Positions 1-7,577 are shown, numbered from the stretch's first letter. The stretch: 10,043 nt of DNA from JASFWK01 sp050049355 (GCA_050049355.1 JASFWK010000073.1:1-10043); one strand, 5' to 3'. Notes: generated from the letters alone by a model not told the origin. Numbers and translations: made by a program.

Positions 1-177
1 TTTCGCCAGTGGCAGCTTTCCACGGAGCGAGTTTGGGATCGGAGGGGAGCTACCTCGTTCACTTCCTTCCCGAAAGCTTCAAAGGACATCTCTGTGGCTG
101 TGGAGGGCTTTGCGGCCTGGCTGCCGTTCGGGAGAGGTCATCTCAAGATTGGAGGGCGCTCGGAGTGGTGCCGAACG
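1..177. other. Gene-free stretch at the window edge
   Basis: I see no convincing gene here. The open frame on the plus strand from 9 to 266 has no clear ribosome binding site, runs through the promoter at 178-205 and has unprotein-like composition. The stretch does hold several short inverted repeats: AGCTTTC (14-20) with GAAAGCT (72-78), GAGCGAG (25-31) with CTCGTTC (54-60, one G-U) nested inside it, and CGTTCGG (125-131) with CCGAACG (171-177). They could belong to a structured transcript or to the end of a unit that starts outside the window, but repeats this short also occur by chance. Confidence 0.4.
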
Positions 178-205
178 TTGCGATTCCCTCTCCGTGTGTT
201 ATAAT
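178..205 (+). promoter_or_regulatory. Sigma70-type promoter upstream of the small membrane protein and glgA
   Basis: A perfect -10 hexamer TATAAT lies at 200-205. A TTGCGA hexamer at 178-183 matches four of six -35 consensus positions, with a 16-bp spacer. Transcription would start near 212, giving a leader of about 90 nt before the GTG at 303. The same transcript could continue into the glycogen-synthase-like gene at 631, since no terminator is evident between them. Confidence 0.6.
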
Positions 206-302
206 GGTTGGTGCTTGGTTTGGCTTGAGTCGAAACGTCATTTCGTGTGGCAGTAAGGGGCCCTGAGGCACAGGTCTTGGGGCGGTTAACGGAAGGGGCA
301 TC

Positions 303-497
303 GTGAGGCGCGGATCATCTCGAGCTCAATGGAGTCAGCGAATCCTCTGGCTCATCAGCCTGCTGGTCGTATTGAGCATGGCTCTGGGCCTGGTGGTTTC
401 ATTCGCACCGCGTCCGCCGCGTCCTACGTCGACCCCATTCCCCAGCCGCACTCCGTTCCCAACCCGTACGCCCACGCCGACGCCGGAACTTGGATAG
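303..497 (+). CDS. Small single-pass membrane protein with Pro/Thr-rich tail
   Basis: This 64-residue protein begins at a GTG preceded by the purine-rich stretch GGAAGGGG, about 4 nt upstream. Residues 1-12 are basic and polar. Residues 13-35 form one hydrophobic segment (ILWLISLLVVLSMALGLVV), followed by a low-complexity Pro/Thr/Ser/Arg tail ending in TPTPTPE. The layout suggests a signal anchor with the short tail outside the membrane. Similar 'TPTPTP' tails after a membrane anchor are common in Chloroflexota proteins (family knowledge, not a database result). No function is recognisable. It lies 133 nt before the glycogen-synthase-like gene and may share its promoter. The main doubt is size, but start signal, promoter and composition agree. 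Confidence 0.6.
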   Translation: MRRGSSRAQWSQRILWLISLLVVLSMALGLVVSFAPRPPRPTSTPFPSRTPFPTRTPTPTPELG

Positions 498-630
498 AGG
501 GGCTCGCATCACCTGAGTGGTATGCGCAGTCGAGCGTGAATAGATCTTACCTTTATCCTCCTGACAACCCCTTGCGGGAATATCGTCCGTCCGCGGTCTG
601 TGAGCAGAGCTGCAGGGGGAAGGATAGAAG

Positions 631-2088
631 ATGAATGATGGGAAATTGAACATCCTGTTTCTCTCCCCCGAGGTGGTCCCCCTTGCCAAGGTGGGTGAAT
701 TGGCGGACGTGGCCGGTGCGCTGCCGAAGGCACTCCGTGCTCTCGGTCACGACGTCCGCGTGATGGTACCTCGCTACGGCTCAATCCGGTCTGACCGGTT
801 CGGACTCGAGAAGGTCGGCAAGCCTTTCCCAGTGCCCTGTGGGCCCGGAGAGGAGCGCGCTCATCTGGTTCGCACTGCCGCTGACCAGGGGGCACCGATT
901 TATTTGATCTGGGATGAGAAGTTCTTCTCACCTCGGGAGCGGGTTTACGGCTTCGACGACGATCCGCAGCGGTTCGTGTTCTTCGGTCGGGCGGCGATCG
1001 CCGCCCTCTCGCTGCTGGACTGGATGCCTGACGTCATCCACGCCAATGATTGGCACACCGCGGTGGTCCCCACTTGGCTGGCCTACGAGGGCCGCTACCT
1101 GCGCGAGTACCGACATCTGGCTTCTCTGTTCACCATTCACAACCTGGCTTACCAGGGCATCTCCGGTCGACTCATCCTCACCTTCGCGCAAATGGAGTAT
1201 GTCAAGCACCTGGATGTGGAGCCGCCGGGGCGGGTCAACTGGATGGGTCAGGGGATCGCCAACGCCGATCTAATCAACACGGTCAGTTCGCGGTATGCGC
1301 AGGAGATCCTGCAGCCGGAGGGGGGAGCTGGGCTGGATTCCTTGCTGCGTCGTCGTCGGGATCGACTATTCGGTGTCCTGAACGGGATTGACTACGATCT
1401 GTGGGATCCGTCCGCCGATCCTCACCTCCCCCAGCGATTCGATCGCTCCAGTCTCAAGATGCGGGCGGTCAACAAAGCGGCCCTACAACAGGCGGCCCGA
1501 CTGCCGGTGCGAGACGAGGTCCCGCTTGTGGCGATGATCTCTCCGCTGAAGCCAGTTGAGGGTATGGGGCTTCTTGAGTCGGTGCTGGAGCGTCTACTTG
1601 AGAATAACGTCCAATTCGTGCTTCTGACCACCGGCGAGCCGGAGTACCAGGAGCGGGCGGAGGCGCTTCGCGCTCGCTTTCCGGATAGGGTGCGAATCTT
1701 CCGAGAACTTGAGGAGGCTCTGACGCGCCGTATCTACGCCGGCTGTGATCTATTCCTGATGCCCTACCGTTTTGAGCCTTGTGGATTGGGACAGATGATA
1801 GCTATGCACTATGGTGCCGTGCCGGTGGTGCACCGCACCGGAGGGCTGGCGGAAACGGTGACCGACTACCACGCGCGGCCAGACAAAGCCACTGGCTTTG
1901 TCTTCAGTCCCTTCACCCCGGAGGCTTGTCTGGACGCGCTGGAGCGGGCACTGAGGGTCTTCCGTGATAAGAAGGCGTGGACCTCCCTCCAGATGCGAGG
2001 AATGAAGGCGGACTTCTCCTGGAGGGACTCGGCGCGGACGTATGTGGATCTGTACCGGCGAGCGATAGAGCTGCACGCTCAGAGTTGA
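631..2088 (+). CDS. glgA: Glycogen/starch synthase-like glycosyltransferase (GT5) with altered donor-site motifs
   Basis: Glycogen synthase moves glucose from ADP-glucose to the non-reducing end of an alpha-1,4-glucan in the cytoplasm. The 485 residues match the usual GlgA length. The N-terminal Rossmann domain has the family start (ILFLSPEVVPLAKVGELADV), HANDWHT at 137-143 with the conserved His142, and TIHNLAYQG. NGIDYDLWDP starts at 251. The C-terminal domain keeps RFEPCG with Glu382 and the RTGGLAETV loop. Three donor-binding sites differ from canonical GlgA. The KTGGL loop is KVGEL at 20-24. The SRLxxQKG segment reads SPLKPVEG at 304-311, so the Arg and Lys that usually hold the ADP phosphates are Pro305 and Glu310. 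It may be a true synthase with another donor mode, or an impaired paralogue. The ATG follows AAGGA (620-624) by 6 nt. Family assignment is firm; activity is not. Confidence 0.88.
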   Translation: MNDGKLNILFLSPEVVPLAKVGELADVAGALPKALRALGHDVRVMVPRYGSIRSDRFGLEKVGKPFPVPCGPGEERAHLVRTAADQGAPIYLIWDEKFFSPRERVYGFDDDPQRFVFFGRAAIAALSLLDWMPDVIHANDWHTAVVPTWLAYEGRYLREYRHLASLFTIHNLAYQGISGRLILTFAQMEYVKHLDVEPPGRVNWMGQGIANADLINTVSSRYAQEILQPEGGAGLDSLLRRRRDRLFGVLNGIDYDLWDPSADPHLPQRFDRSSLKMRAVNKAALQQAARLPVRDEVPLVAMISPLKPVEGMGLLESVLERLLENNVQFVLLTTGEPEYQERAEALRARFPDRVRIFRELEEALTRRIYAGCDLFLMPYRFEPCGLGQMIAMHYGAVPVVHRTGGLAETVTDYHARPDKATGFVFSPFTPEACLDALERALRVFRDKKAWTSLQMRGMKADFSWRDSARTYVDLYRRAIELHAQS

Positions 2089-2295
2089 TCCCTGGATTGG
2101 CCTTTCTCTGGCTATTCGCTACGTAGAACCCATTCGAAGGTTGACCCCTTTCCCCCCCATGATCCCGGCTGGTCTTTGCAGTCTCCTCTCCCCTGGGAGC
2201 AGCGGTTCTAGTGGGAAGTGCCGCAACTTGGACCGAGAGCAAGGGATGAACCAGGTCAGAATCAGTTGAAAAGGGGGTTGGCATACCTCGCCATC

Positions 2296-2356
2296 TCTCG
2301 CTCTCATTCTTGACCGAAACGCAGCGGAGGCGAAGAACTACGTTTCCTTGGCGAGA
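2296..2356 (+). other. Nested inverted repeats, possible RNA stem
   Basis: TCTCGC at 2296-2301 pairs with GCGAGA at 2351-2356. Inside it, GAAACG at 2316-2321 pairs with CGTTTC at 2341-2346. CTCGCC at 2287-2292 could compete by pairing with GGCGAG at 2350-2355. Each stem is only 6 bp, so on its own this is weak. It gains some weight because it lies 6 nt before the much stronger stem at 2363-2417. Confidence 0.3.
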
Positions 2357-2362
2357 TTTCCT

Positions 2363-2417
2363 GTCGATTTGCTCCTCAGAATGGGAGCTTACGGTCAATC
2401 CTGAGGAGCAGATTGGC
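2363..2417 (+). other. 17-bp hairpin with plus-strand G-U pairs (candidate structured RNA)
   Basis: The arms are 2363-2379 and 2401-2417 with a 21-nt loop. The loop-proximal 10 bp (TGCTCCTCAG with CTGAGGAGCA) are perfect. The outer 7 positions pair through four Watson-Crick pairs and three G-U wobbles (2369-2411, 2366-2414, 2364-2416). Those wobbles become A-C mismatches on the other strand, which favours a plus-strand RNA. It is not a normal Rho-independent terminator because no T-run follows. It sits 58 bp upstream of the -35 box at 2475, so it would belong to glgA read-through, to a separate small RNA, or act as a DNA palindrome for a regulator. Confidence 0.5.
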
Positions 2418-2474
2418 TGTTACTCCGAAGAGGGCAAGGTCAGGAGAACATCGAGTCGGTCCCAATTTGAGTTG

Positions 2475-2502
2475 TTGACAGAGCCATCCCGGGGAGTATA
2501 AT
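2475..2502 (+). promoter_or_regulatory. Consensus sigma70 promoter of the four-gene operon
   Basis: TTGACA at 2475-2480 and TATAAT at 2497-2502 both match the consensus exactly, with a 16-bp spacer. Transcription would begin near 2509, leaving a leader of about 157 nt before the ATG at 2666. With such good hexamers the basal activity may be high, so any control would need a repressor or act through the leader. It is the only good promoter I see before the tightly spaced genes 2666-9050. Confidence 0.75.
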
Positions 2503-2515
2503 TACGACGTGCCCG

Positions 2516-2539
2516 GTGCAAGGGAGCGGCCCCTTGCGC
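2516..2539 (+). promoter_or_regulatory. Hairpin at the 5' end of the operon leader
   Basis: GTGCAAGGG (2516-2524) and CCCTTGCGC (2531-2539) form a 9-bp stem with one G-U pair and a 6-nt loop. It would sit within about ten nucleotides of the predicted transcript start. No T-run follows, so it is not an attenuator of the usual kind. A 5'-end hairpin could stabilise the messenger RNA or serve as an operator-like palindrome. The role is inferred from position only. Confidence 0.45.
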
Positions 2540-2665
2540 AATTGCCTGTCACTTGGTCAAGACTCACCACAGGGACTGGCTAGAGGATTCCCTTGTCCTC
2601 CATACCTCTGCGGTCATTTTCCTTGCCGTCCCGTAGCTATATTCCTGTGAGAAGGGGAGGTTGTC

Positions 2666-3973
2666 ATGCCAGGGGAGACCGGAGATCGCAGTCCGTGGCC
2701 ATATCGAGTCATCGAGCATGGCAGCAAGCTAGGTATCCACTCGATCCGACCCAACAGGGTAGGGCAATTCGCCGAAGACATGGCGGCCGCAGGAGCCGCC
2801 TTCTCGGTCGTCAAGGCCGTGGATGATCTAGAGTGGCTGAACGGTGTCAAGCAGGTGAGCCCCGAGACCATCACGCTCGCACGACTGACTTCAAGGTGGG
2901 AAGGCTGCGGCAATGTGGAGCGCCCAACCACCGATTTGGACGAGATGGCTGACCAGCTGCTGGAGGTCATCCTGGACAAACTGGCCGCTCGCGCGACCCT
3001 GCGGGAAGTTGTGGACTATTGGGAGATCTGCAACGAGCCGGACCCACCGGGGGCCGATGGGTATCGGCGGCTCTCTCTCTTGATGATCAAATGCATGGAG
3101 CGAGCGGAGGCTGAAGGATTGAGCCTGGCGATCTTCGCTCTCAACTCGGGCACGCCGGAGTGGGACGAAATGGTCGCCATGGTCGACACTGGTGTCTTCG
3201 CCAGAGCCCGCCAAGGTGGCCACATCCTGGCTCTCCACGAAGGCGTCTTCTGGCACGACAGGCCGATTGATTTCCTGTGGGAGAATCCCATACCAGGCGG
3301 GCCGACGGTGCCCGGAGCTGGCGCCCTCCACTTCCGCTATCGCTATCTCTATCACTTGCTCAAAGAGCGGGGAGAGGTTGTACCTCTGGTCGTCACCGAG
3401 TGGTACGGCGGGCACTATGCTCAGCACGGCACGACCCCGGAGCAAGTGGCAGATCAGGTTCGATGGTGCGACGAGAAATACCGCGAAGACTACTACTTTC
3501 TTGGCTTCTGCCCCTTTACCCTCGGGCCGGTTGGACAGTGGGGCGAGGCAGACTATGAGTTTGCCTACCCTGAGTTGGTCGAATACGCGGTCTCAATCCG
3601 CGAGGAGCCGAACGCGGGTCCCGCCCCGGACGAGGAGGAACCAGAGGAAGAGCCCGATGAGGCCGGACGGGGCGCCCCGCGGGAGCAGTACAAACGCATC
3701 TACGTGCTGCTGCCACCCGATGCCGACAGCAGTTGGACTCTGGCAGTGGTGAGGGGGACTTGGGACTCGAGACGGTTCACGGTGGGAGGAAGCGCCGACG
3801 ACGCTGGCATCGGCGATCTTGACAGCCGGATCGTGATCGCTGTCAATCCATCTCACTGGGAGAGGAGCCTGGAGGAGTTCTTTGAAACTTATTATTCCGG
3901 CGTGCAGTACGTCCCCGTAGAGGCAGAAACTCCGGAGGAGCTATCCCTCCGGTTGAGCGCCATCGACGTGTAA
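2666..3973 (+). CDS. Glycoside-hydrolase-like TIM-barrel protein with acidic linker and C-terminal module
   Basis: The 435-residue protein starts at an ATG 6 nt after AAGGGGAGG. Residues 20-310 read like a (beta/alpha)8 clan GH-A hydrolase. The opening strand is KLGIHSIRPN. WEICNEPDPP at 119-128 offers Glu124 as the acid/base, and VTEWYGG at 243-249 offers Glu245 as the nucleophile. FLGFCPFTLGP is a likely eighth strand. A Glu/Pro-rich linker (about 312-341) leads to a roughly 95-residue C-terminal module starting YKRIYVLLPPDA at 342, with GGSADDAGIGDLDSR inside; I recall this module from other Chloroflexota proteins but cannot name it. No signal peptide is visible, so it may act in the cytoplasm or leave by another route. 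Substrate is unknown. It is first in the operon, and its stop lies 9 nt before the next start in the same frame. Confidence 0.75.
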   Translation: MPGETGDRSPWPYRVIEHGSKLGIHSIRPNRVGQFAEDMAAAGAAFSVVKAVDDLEWLNGVKQVSPETITLARLTSRWEGCGNVERPTTDLDEMADQLLEVILDKLAARATLREVVDYWEICNEPDPPGADGYRRLSLLMIKCMERAEAEGLSLAIFALNSGTPEWDEMVAMVDTGVFARARQGGHILALHEGVFWHDRPIDFLWENPIPGGPTVPGAGALHFRYRYLYHLLKERGEVVPLVVTEWYGGHYAQHGTTPEQVADQVRWCDEKYREDYYFLGFCPFTLGPVGQWGEADYEFAYPELVEYAVSIREEPNAGPAPDEEEPEEEPDEAGRGAPREQYKRIYVLLPPDADSSWTLAVVRGTWDSRRFTVGGSADDAGIGDLDSRIVIAVNPSHWERSLEEFFETYYSGVQYVPVEAETPEELSLRLSAIDV

Positions 3974-3982
3974 GCATCACTG

Positions 3983-6106
3983 GTGTGTGTGGAAACTGTC
4001 CGGGATCGTGACGTGCGAGCGCGGGGTTCCGCCAGCGTGAGCGCTACGGGCGATGGACGTAGGGGGCGAGCAAGCCTGCCGGAGACTGAGCTTCCTTTGA
4101 CAACGGCCCTGGCGCGCGCACCGACCGAGCCCAGCCACGCCGGCCGATGGCTCCCTCCGGTCTTGCTATTGATAGTCACCTTGTCCCTCTATCTGGCGTT
4201 CCGCAGCATCTCTCTGGATGATTTCGACTCCTACAGTTTCGCTCTTGCGTTGGATCATTTCAGCTTGGATCTCCAGCAGCCCCAGCCGCCGGGATTCCCG
4301 GTCTATGTCTTCCTCGGCCGGCTGCTCTTGCCCTACGCAGGGGAGCCAACCACCGCGCTGACCCTCTTGAGTGCCTTCAGTGGCGCCCTTATCGTCTTCC
4401 TGGTCTACAAACTGGGGCAGGCTCTCTCCTCGAACGGGTTCCTTGCTGGGGTCGGAGCTGCCCTCTTGGTGGGCCTTACCCCAATGGGCTGGCTGACAGC
4501 TGAGAAGGCGCTCAGCGATGCGCCGGGTCTGGCGCTGACGCTTCTTTCCATCTGGCTTCTCTGGCTCGGACGGGACGACCTGAGAAGATTGAGCCTGGGC
4601 GCCTTTGCCTTCGCACTCAGCCTCGGACTGCGTCCCCAGGATGGTCTCCCTGCGCTGCTCCTCCTGGCTGGACTGACAGTTCGTTACCTACTGGAGCGTC
4701 GTTCTCTCTACCCGTTGGTTTGGGCAAGCTTGCCGTTCCTGGCCGGCCTCGTCGTCTGGCTGCTTCCCATCCTGCGGTCAGCTGGAGGGCTGGGCGCCTA
4801 CTTGGCCCACCTGAGTGCCCACTCTGCCCATGTCCGTCAGACTGACTCGCTGCTGGCCTTGGGGCTTGGCTTCCCCGCGGCCCTTCGCGCTCGCGCGCTG
4901 GCCTTTGGTAACACGTTCTTCCTGCACACTATTGGCACTAGCCCCTTTTCCAACTGGGGCTGGAAAGACGCAGCGCGAGGGCTGGCCCTGGCCCTGGTCG
5001 CAGTGCCAGGACTTGCCAAAGCCGGCTGGCGACGACGGGATACGTGGCTGCTGGCTGGCTGGGCAGCGGTGGTGGGGAGTCAGATCTTCCTCTTTGAAAC
5101 GCTGGATCGTCCCCGATTGATGATACCCCTGCTGCCTCCGCTGGCCCTGCTGATCGCACGGGGGTGGGCGCGCTTGCGCTACCCCCGTCTGCTGCCCGCC
5201 ACTGCCCTGACCCTCACCGTCTTCGCTCTGCTCCTGCAGGGGGTTCCCTTGGCTGCACAACTGGCCTCTGCGCCGGCTCCGTCGGTCCAGGCTGCTGCTC
5301 ACGTGGCTGCTCACTATCCTTCCGAAGAGACGTTGGTAGCGGCGGCGGGCTCCTTTCGCAGCGTGCAGGTTGAGCTCCCGTCTTACCGGCTGCTCTACCT
5401 TTACGAATTCGACGCCAGCGCTGTGGAGTCGGAAGAGCTCCGGTACATAGCCATCTTCGATCGGGACAAATTCCCAGACGAGGCGGTGGCCGCATTGAGC
5501 GGTGACGGTCGATACGTACCGCTGGAGGATCAATCCTTCGTTCGCGATCCGCGCGTTCATACCCAAAGCGACCGGATCCGCCTTCAGGTGTTGACCCCCG
5601 CTGATCTACTGCCTCCGGAAGCCCTTGCCCTCCCGAAGGGTGGATGCATTGACCTCGGTTCCCCTGACGATGGTCGGTTCATCGACCGAGGTTGGTATGG
5701 GCCCGAGGATATCGGCGGAGTCCGAGGGCGGTGGGCTGGGGGTATCTTGACAACCACCGTTCGGCTCTATCTTGAGAGAGGCCGCGATTACCACCTCTAC
5801 TTGCGAGCGCTGCCTTATCCCTCTGACCAGGAAGTTGTCCTCCGGCTCGGTGACGAGCCGATCGTTCGCTTGCCGTTGCAGCCGACCTGGGCCGACTATG
5901 CGGCCTCCATTCCTGGCTCACTGCTTCCACAAGAGGGGGTTGCGCTGCTAGAGTTGGTCCACACTCGGATGACATCGCCCTTCGCCGAGACCGGCGGGGG
6001 GAGTTCCGACAGCCGAGCACTGACGGCTGCCTATGACTGGATTTGCCTGAGCGTTGACAGCACGCCCGAGCGCAGATCATCGCTGGCGGCTGTCTCCATT
6101 CGTTGA
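3983..6106 (+). CDS. Polytopic GT-C glycosyltransferase (GT39/PMT/ArnT-like) with soluble C-terminal domain
   Basis: The 707-residue protein has a basic, polar N-terminus of about 50 residues, then some ten to eleven hydrophobic segments from about 55 to 435. After the first helix comes SLDDFDSY (Asp79, Asp80, Asp82), then PQPPGFPVY near 100-108. This is the arrangement in the first outer loop of GT-C enzymes, which use lipid-phosphate-linked sugars, with the acidic residue as likely catalytic base. Later segments (SNWGWKDAARG, ETLDRPRLMIPLLPPLALL) fit the GT39/ArnT pattern. From about 440 the protein is soluble, including a beta-rich region with GWYGPED at 570-576 and a downstream RW, perhaps carbohydrate-binding. 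The start is uncertain. GTG at 3983 has a poor ribosome site, GTG at 3989 is equally possible, and TTG at 4097 would remove 38 residues. The acceptor is unknown. Confidence 0.75.
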   Translation: MCVETVRDRDVRARGSASVSATGDGRRGRASLPETELPLTTALARAPTEPSHAGRWLPPVLLLIVTLSLYLAFRSISLDDFDSYSFALALDHFSLDLQQPQPPGFPVYVFLGRLLLPYAGEPTTALTLLSAFSGALIVFLVYKLGQALSSNGFLAGVGAALLVGLTPMGWLTAEKALSDAPGLALTLLSIWLLWLGRDDLRRLSLGAFAFALSLGLRPQDGLPALLLLAGLTVRYLLERRSLYPLVWASLPFLAGLVVWLLPILRSAGGLGAYLAHLSAHSAHVRQTDSLLALGLGFPAALRARALAFGNTFFLHTIGTSPFSNWGWKDAARGLALALVAVPGLAKAGWRRRDTWLLAGWAAVVGSQIFLFETLDRPRLMIPLLPPLALLIARGWARLRYPRLLPATALTLTVFALLLQGVPLAAQLASAPAPSVQAAAHVAAHYPSEETLVAAAGSFRSVQVELPSYRLLYLYEFDASAVESEELRYIAIFDRDKFPDEAVAALSGDGRYVPLEDQSFVRDPRVHTQSDRIRLQVLTPADLLPPEALALPKGGCIDLGSPDDGRFIDRGWYGPEDIGGVRGRWAGGILTTTVRLYLERGRDYHLYLRALPYPSDQEVVLRLGDEPIVRLPLQPTWADYAASIPGSLLPQEGVALLELVHTRMTSPFAETGGGSSDSRALTAAYDWICLSVDSTPERRSSLAAVSIR

Positions 6107-6116
6107 GGAGAGAGGA
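6105..6116 (+). promoter_or_regulatory. Ribosome binding site overlapping the upstream stop codon
   Basis: GAGGAG at 6105-6110 begins inside the TGA (6104-6106) of the glycosyltransferase gene and ends 8 nt before the ATG at 6119. The overlap suggests translational coupling between the membrane glycosyltransferase and the first aldolase-Fae fusion. It also supports the choice of the ATG at 6119. Confidence 0.65.
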
Positions 6117-6118
6117 AT

Positions 6119-7540
6119 ATGCGTATTGAAGGACTGAACCTACGAGGTGTCTTCCCTGCTCTCGTGACTCCGTTTGATCGCAGGACGGAGGAGGTGGACG
6201 AAGAGGCTTTCCGGGGGCTGATTCGCCGTGTTCTTCCTTACATAGACGGGGTGGTTACAAGCGGCACCACGGGGGAGTTCCCCTATCTCACCCGCGATGA
6301 ACAGCGTCGCTTGGTGGAGATCGCCCGCGAGGAAATCGGAGGCAAGTTGGTCATCGCTGGCTGTGGAGCCTCTGGAACCGCTCAAGCTCTTGCCCTGGCC
6401 GCCGATGCCAAGGAGACCGGCGCTGACGCGGTCCTGGTTGTCACCCCCTACTTCCTCCATCCTTCTGACAAGGGGGTCTATCAACACTTCTACGACATCG
6501 CCACCGGTGTGGACATTCCCCTTATCCTCTACAACATCCCGCAGGTGATGGACCGCTACCTTCCCCGCAATGTCGTGGAGGATCTGGCCGACCTACCCAA
6601 CGTGGTCGGGTTGAAAGATTCCTCAGGCGACTTGACCTACACGATGGAGCTTCTGGAATATGTGGGCGATCGCATAGATCTCCTTATCGGGCACGACGAG
6701 GTGGTTGTGCCGGCGCTCGCCGGTGGGGTAACCGGGATGATCCTCGCCAGCGCTCAGGTCTACCCCGAGATCTGGCAGGAGGTGCTCCGACTCGTAGGAG
6801 AGGGGGAGATAGCAGAGGCCCGGGCTCTACAGCGGCAGGTGCAGAAGCTCTCCCGCATCTTCTGTCGGCACGGCGGAGGAGTCGCGGTCAAGGCCGCTCT
6901 CAACCTGATGGGGGTCCCCGCGGGCTCCCCTCGACGACCCCTGAAGAGCGTGGGCGGGGCGCTCATCCACGAAACGCGAGCTGAGATCCGGTTGGAATTG
7001 GAGGAGCTGGGCAAGATCGAAGCCGCGGATGAGTCGCTCGAGTACCCCGGCGGGCCGCTGGAAGGCCGCTTCGGCGATCTAGAGTTGACCGCTGAGGAGA
7101 TCGCCACCCACGATCTGCGCGTCGGCAGCGGCACGGCAGGTGAGGGGCTCAACCGGGTGCAGCTGGACCTGGTGGCCGGGCGTAAGGATACGCCGCTGGG
7201 AGATGCTTACGCTCTGCAGTTGACCTATCCTCTTCCCAGGCGGGAATCGCTGACCGCTATCCTGGAGCCGGGTCTCACTGTTCGTCCCTCCACGCTCTTG
7301 CTGCCCACTTTGCCGCAGAGGAATCTGCGTCAGGCGAACATGATCTACGGCCCCACCCAGGCGGCGCTTGCGCGCGCTATCGTGGACGCAGTGGAGGCAA
7401 AGATCATCACCGCGCAGGCCGCCGAGGATGAGATCATGGTCGTCTTAGCGACGGTCCACCCTAAGGCGCTGGACCGGCACGCTCTTTACCAGAGCATCTA
7501 CACCGCCGCGCGAGCAGCTGTCACGCAAGCTTTTGAGTAG
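6119..7540 (+). CDS. DapA/NAL-type aldolase fused to a Fae-like domain (His replaced by Gln)
   Basis: Residues 1-305 are a class I aldolase of the dihydrodipicolinate synthase/N-acetylneuraminate lyase family. GTTGE at 49-53 is the substrate carboxylate loop, YNIP starts at Tyr138, and GLKDSSGD gives the Schiff-base Lys166. The Arg of the DapA motif YNxPxRTG is absent (YNIPQVMD), so lysine biosynthesis is unlikely. Residues 330-473 align throughout with formaldehyde-activating enzyme, which joins formaldehyde to tetrahydromethanopterin. Matching blocks are LRVGSGTAGEG, LDLVAGRKDTP, RPSTLLLPT, YGPTQAALARAIVDAV and VLATVHPKA. The catalytic His of canonical VAHxDL is Gln348 (RVQLDL), while GPxQ is kept with Gln414. 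The Fae part ends about 20 residues short of canonical Fae, without the HPF tail. It is followed 37 nt later by a paralogue. Domain calls are firm; reaction and cofactor are not. Confidence 0.85.
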   Translation: MRIEGLNLRGVFPALVTPFDRRTEEVDEEAFRGLIRRVLPYIDGVVTSGTTGEFPYLTRDEQRRLVEIAREEIGGKLVIAGCGASGTAQALALAADAKETGADAVLVVTPYFLHPSDKGVYQHFYDIATGVDIPLILYNIPQVMDRYLPRNVVEDLADLPNVVGLKDSSGDLTYTMELLEYVGDRIDLLIGHDEVVVPALAGGVTGMILASAQVYPEIWQEVLRLVGEGEIAEARALQRQVQKLSRIFCRHGGGVAVKAALNLMGVPAGSPRRPLKSVGGALIHETRAEIRLELEELGKIEAADESLEYPGGPLEGRFGDLELTAEEIATHDLRVGSGTAGEGLNRVQLDLVAGRKDTPLGDAYALQLTYPLPRRESLTAILEPGLTVRPSTLLLPTLPQRNLRQANMIYGPTQAALARAIVDAVEAKIITAQAAEDEIMVVLATVHPKALDRHALYQSIYTAARAAVTQAFE

Positions 7541-7564
7541 GACAGTTCGCCGACCCGTCCCACC

Positions 7565-7571
7565 AAGGAGG
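7565..7571 (+). promoter_or_regulatory. Shine-Dalgarno AAGGAGG that sets the start of the second fusion
   Basis: A full AAGGAGG lies 3 nt before the ATG at 7575 and 6 nt before the ATG at 7578. The second spacing is near optimal, so 7578 is preferred. It also argues against the longer frame that opens at a TTG (7533) inside the stop region of the previous gene. Confidence 0.75.
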
Positions 7572-7577
7572 AAGATG

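Larger units (their letters stand above)
2089..2665. other. 577-bp intergenic region with inverted repeats and a strong promoter
   Basis: No protein-coding gene is supported. The plus-strand open frame 2310-2501 crosses both the large inverted repeat and the promoter and looks accidental. From left to right the region holds: unremarkable sequence after the glgA stop without a clear U-tract terminator; a C-run at 2152-2158; two consecutive stem-loop candidates (2296-2356 and 2363-2417); a consensus promoter at 2475-2502; a leader hairpin at 2516-2539; and about 120 nt of further 5' leader up to the ATG at 2666. I recognise no known riboswitch or T-box signature. Confidence 0.6.

Noticed and set aside
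2421..2475. Possible tRNA-like T-arm in the spacer (GAGTCGGTCCCAATTTG)
   Set aside because: No acceptor, D or anticodon arms can be folded around it and the GGTTCGAATCC-type motif is absent.
2310..2501. 63-codon plus-strand open frame in the glgA-hydrolase spacer
   Set aside because: It spans the large inverted repeat and both promoter hexamers, has no Shine-Dalgarno, and its sequence looks like chance coding.
3971..3985. Hydrolase and glycosyltransferase genes in the same frame, separated by a single TAA
   Set aside because: A stop-codon readthrough fusion is possible in principle, but a GTG start follows within 9 nt and nothing near the stop suggests recoding.
4778..5566. Long minus-strand open frame opposite the membrane glycosyltransferase
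   Set aside because: Its Gln/Arg/Gly-rich low-complexity product is a typical shadow of GC-rich membrane-protein coding sequence on the other strand.
7533..7577. Fourteen or fifteen extra N-terminal codons for the second fusion, from a TTG at 7533
   Set aside because: The extension overlaps the stop of the upstream gene, encodes a basic stretch not seen in the paralogue, and lacks a ribosome site, whereas AAGGAGG sits just before 7575/7578.
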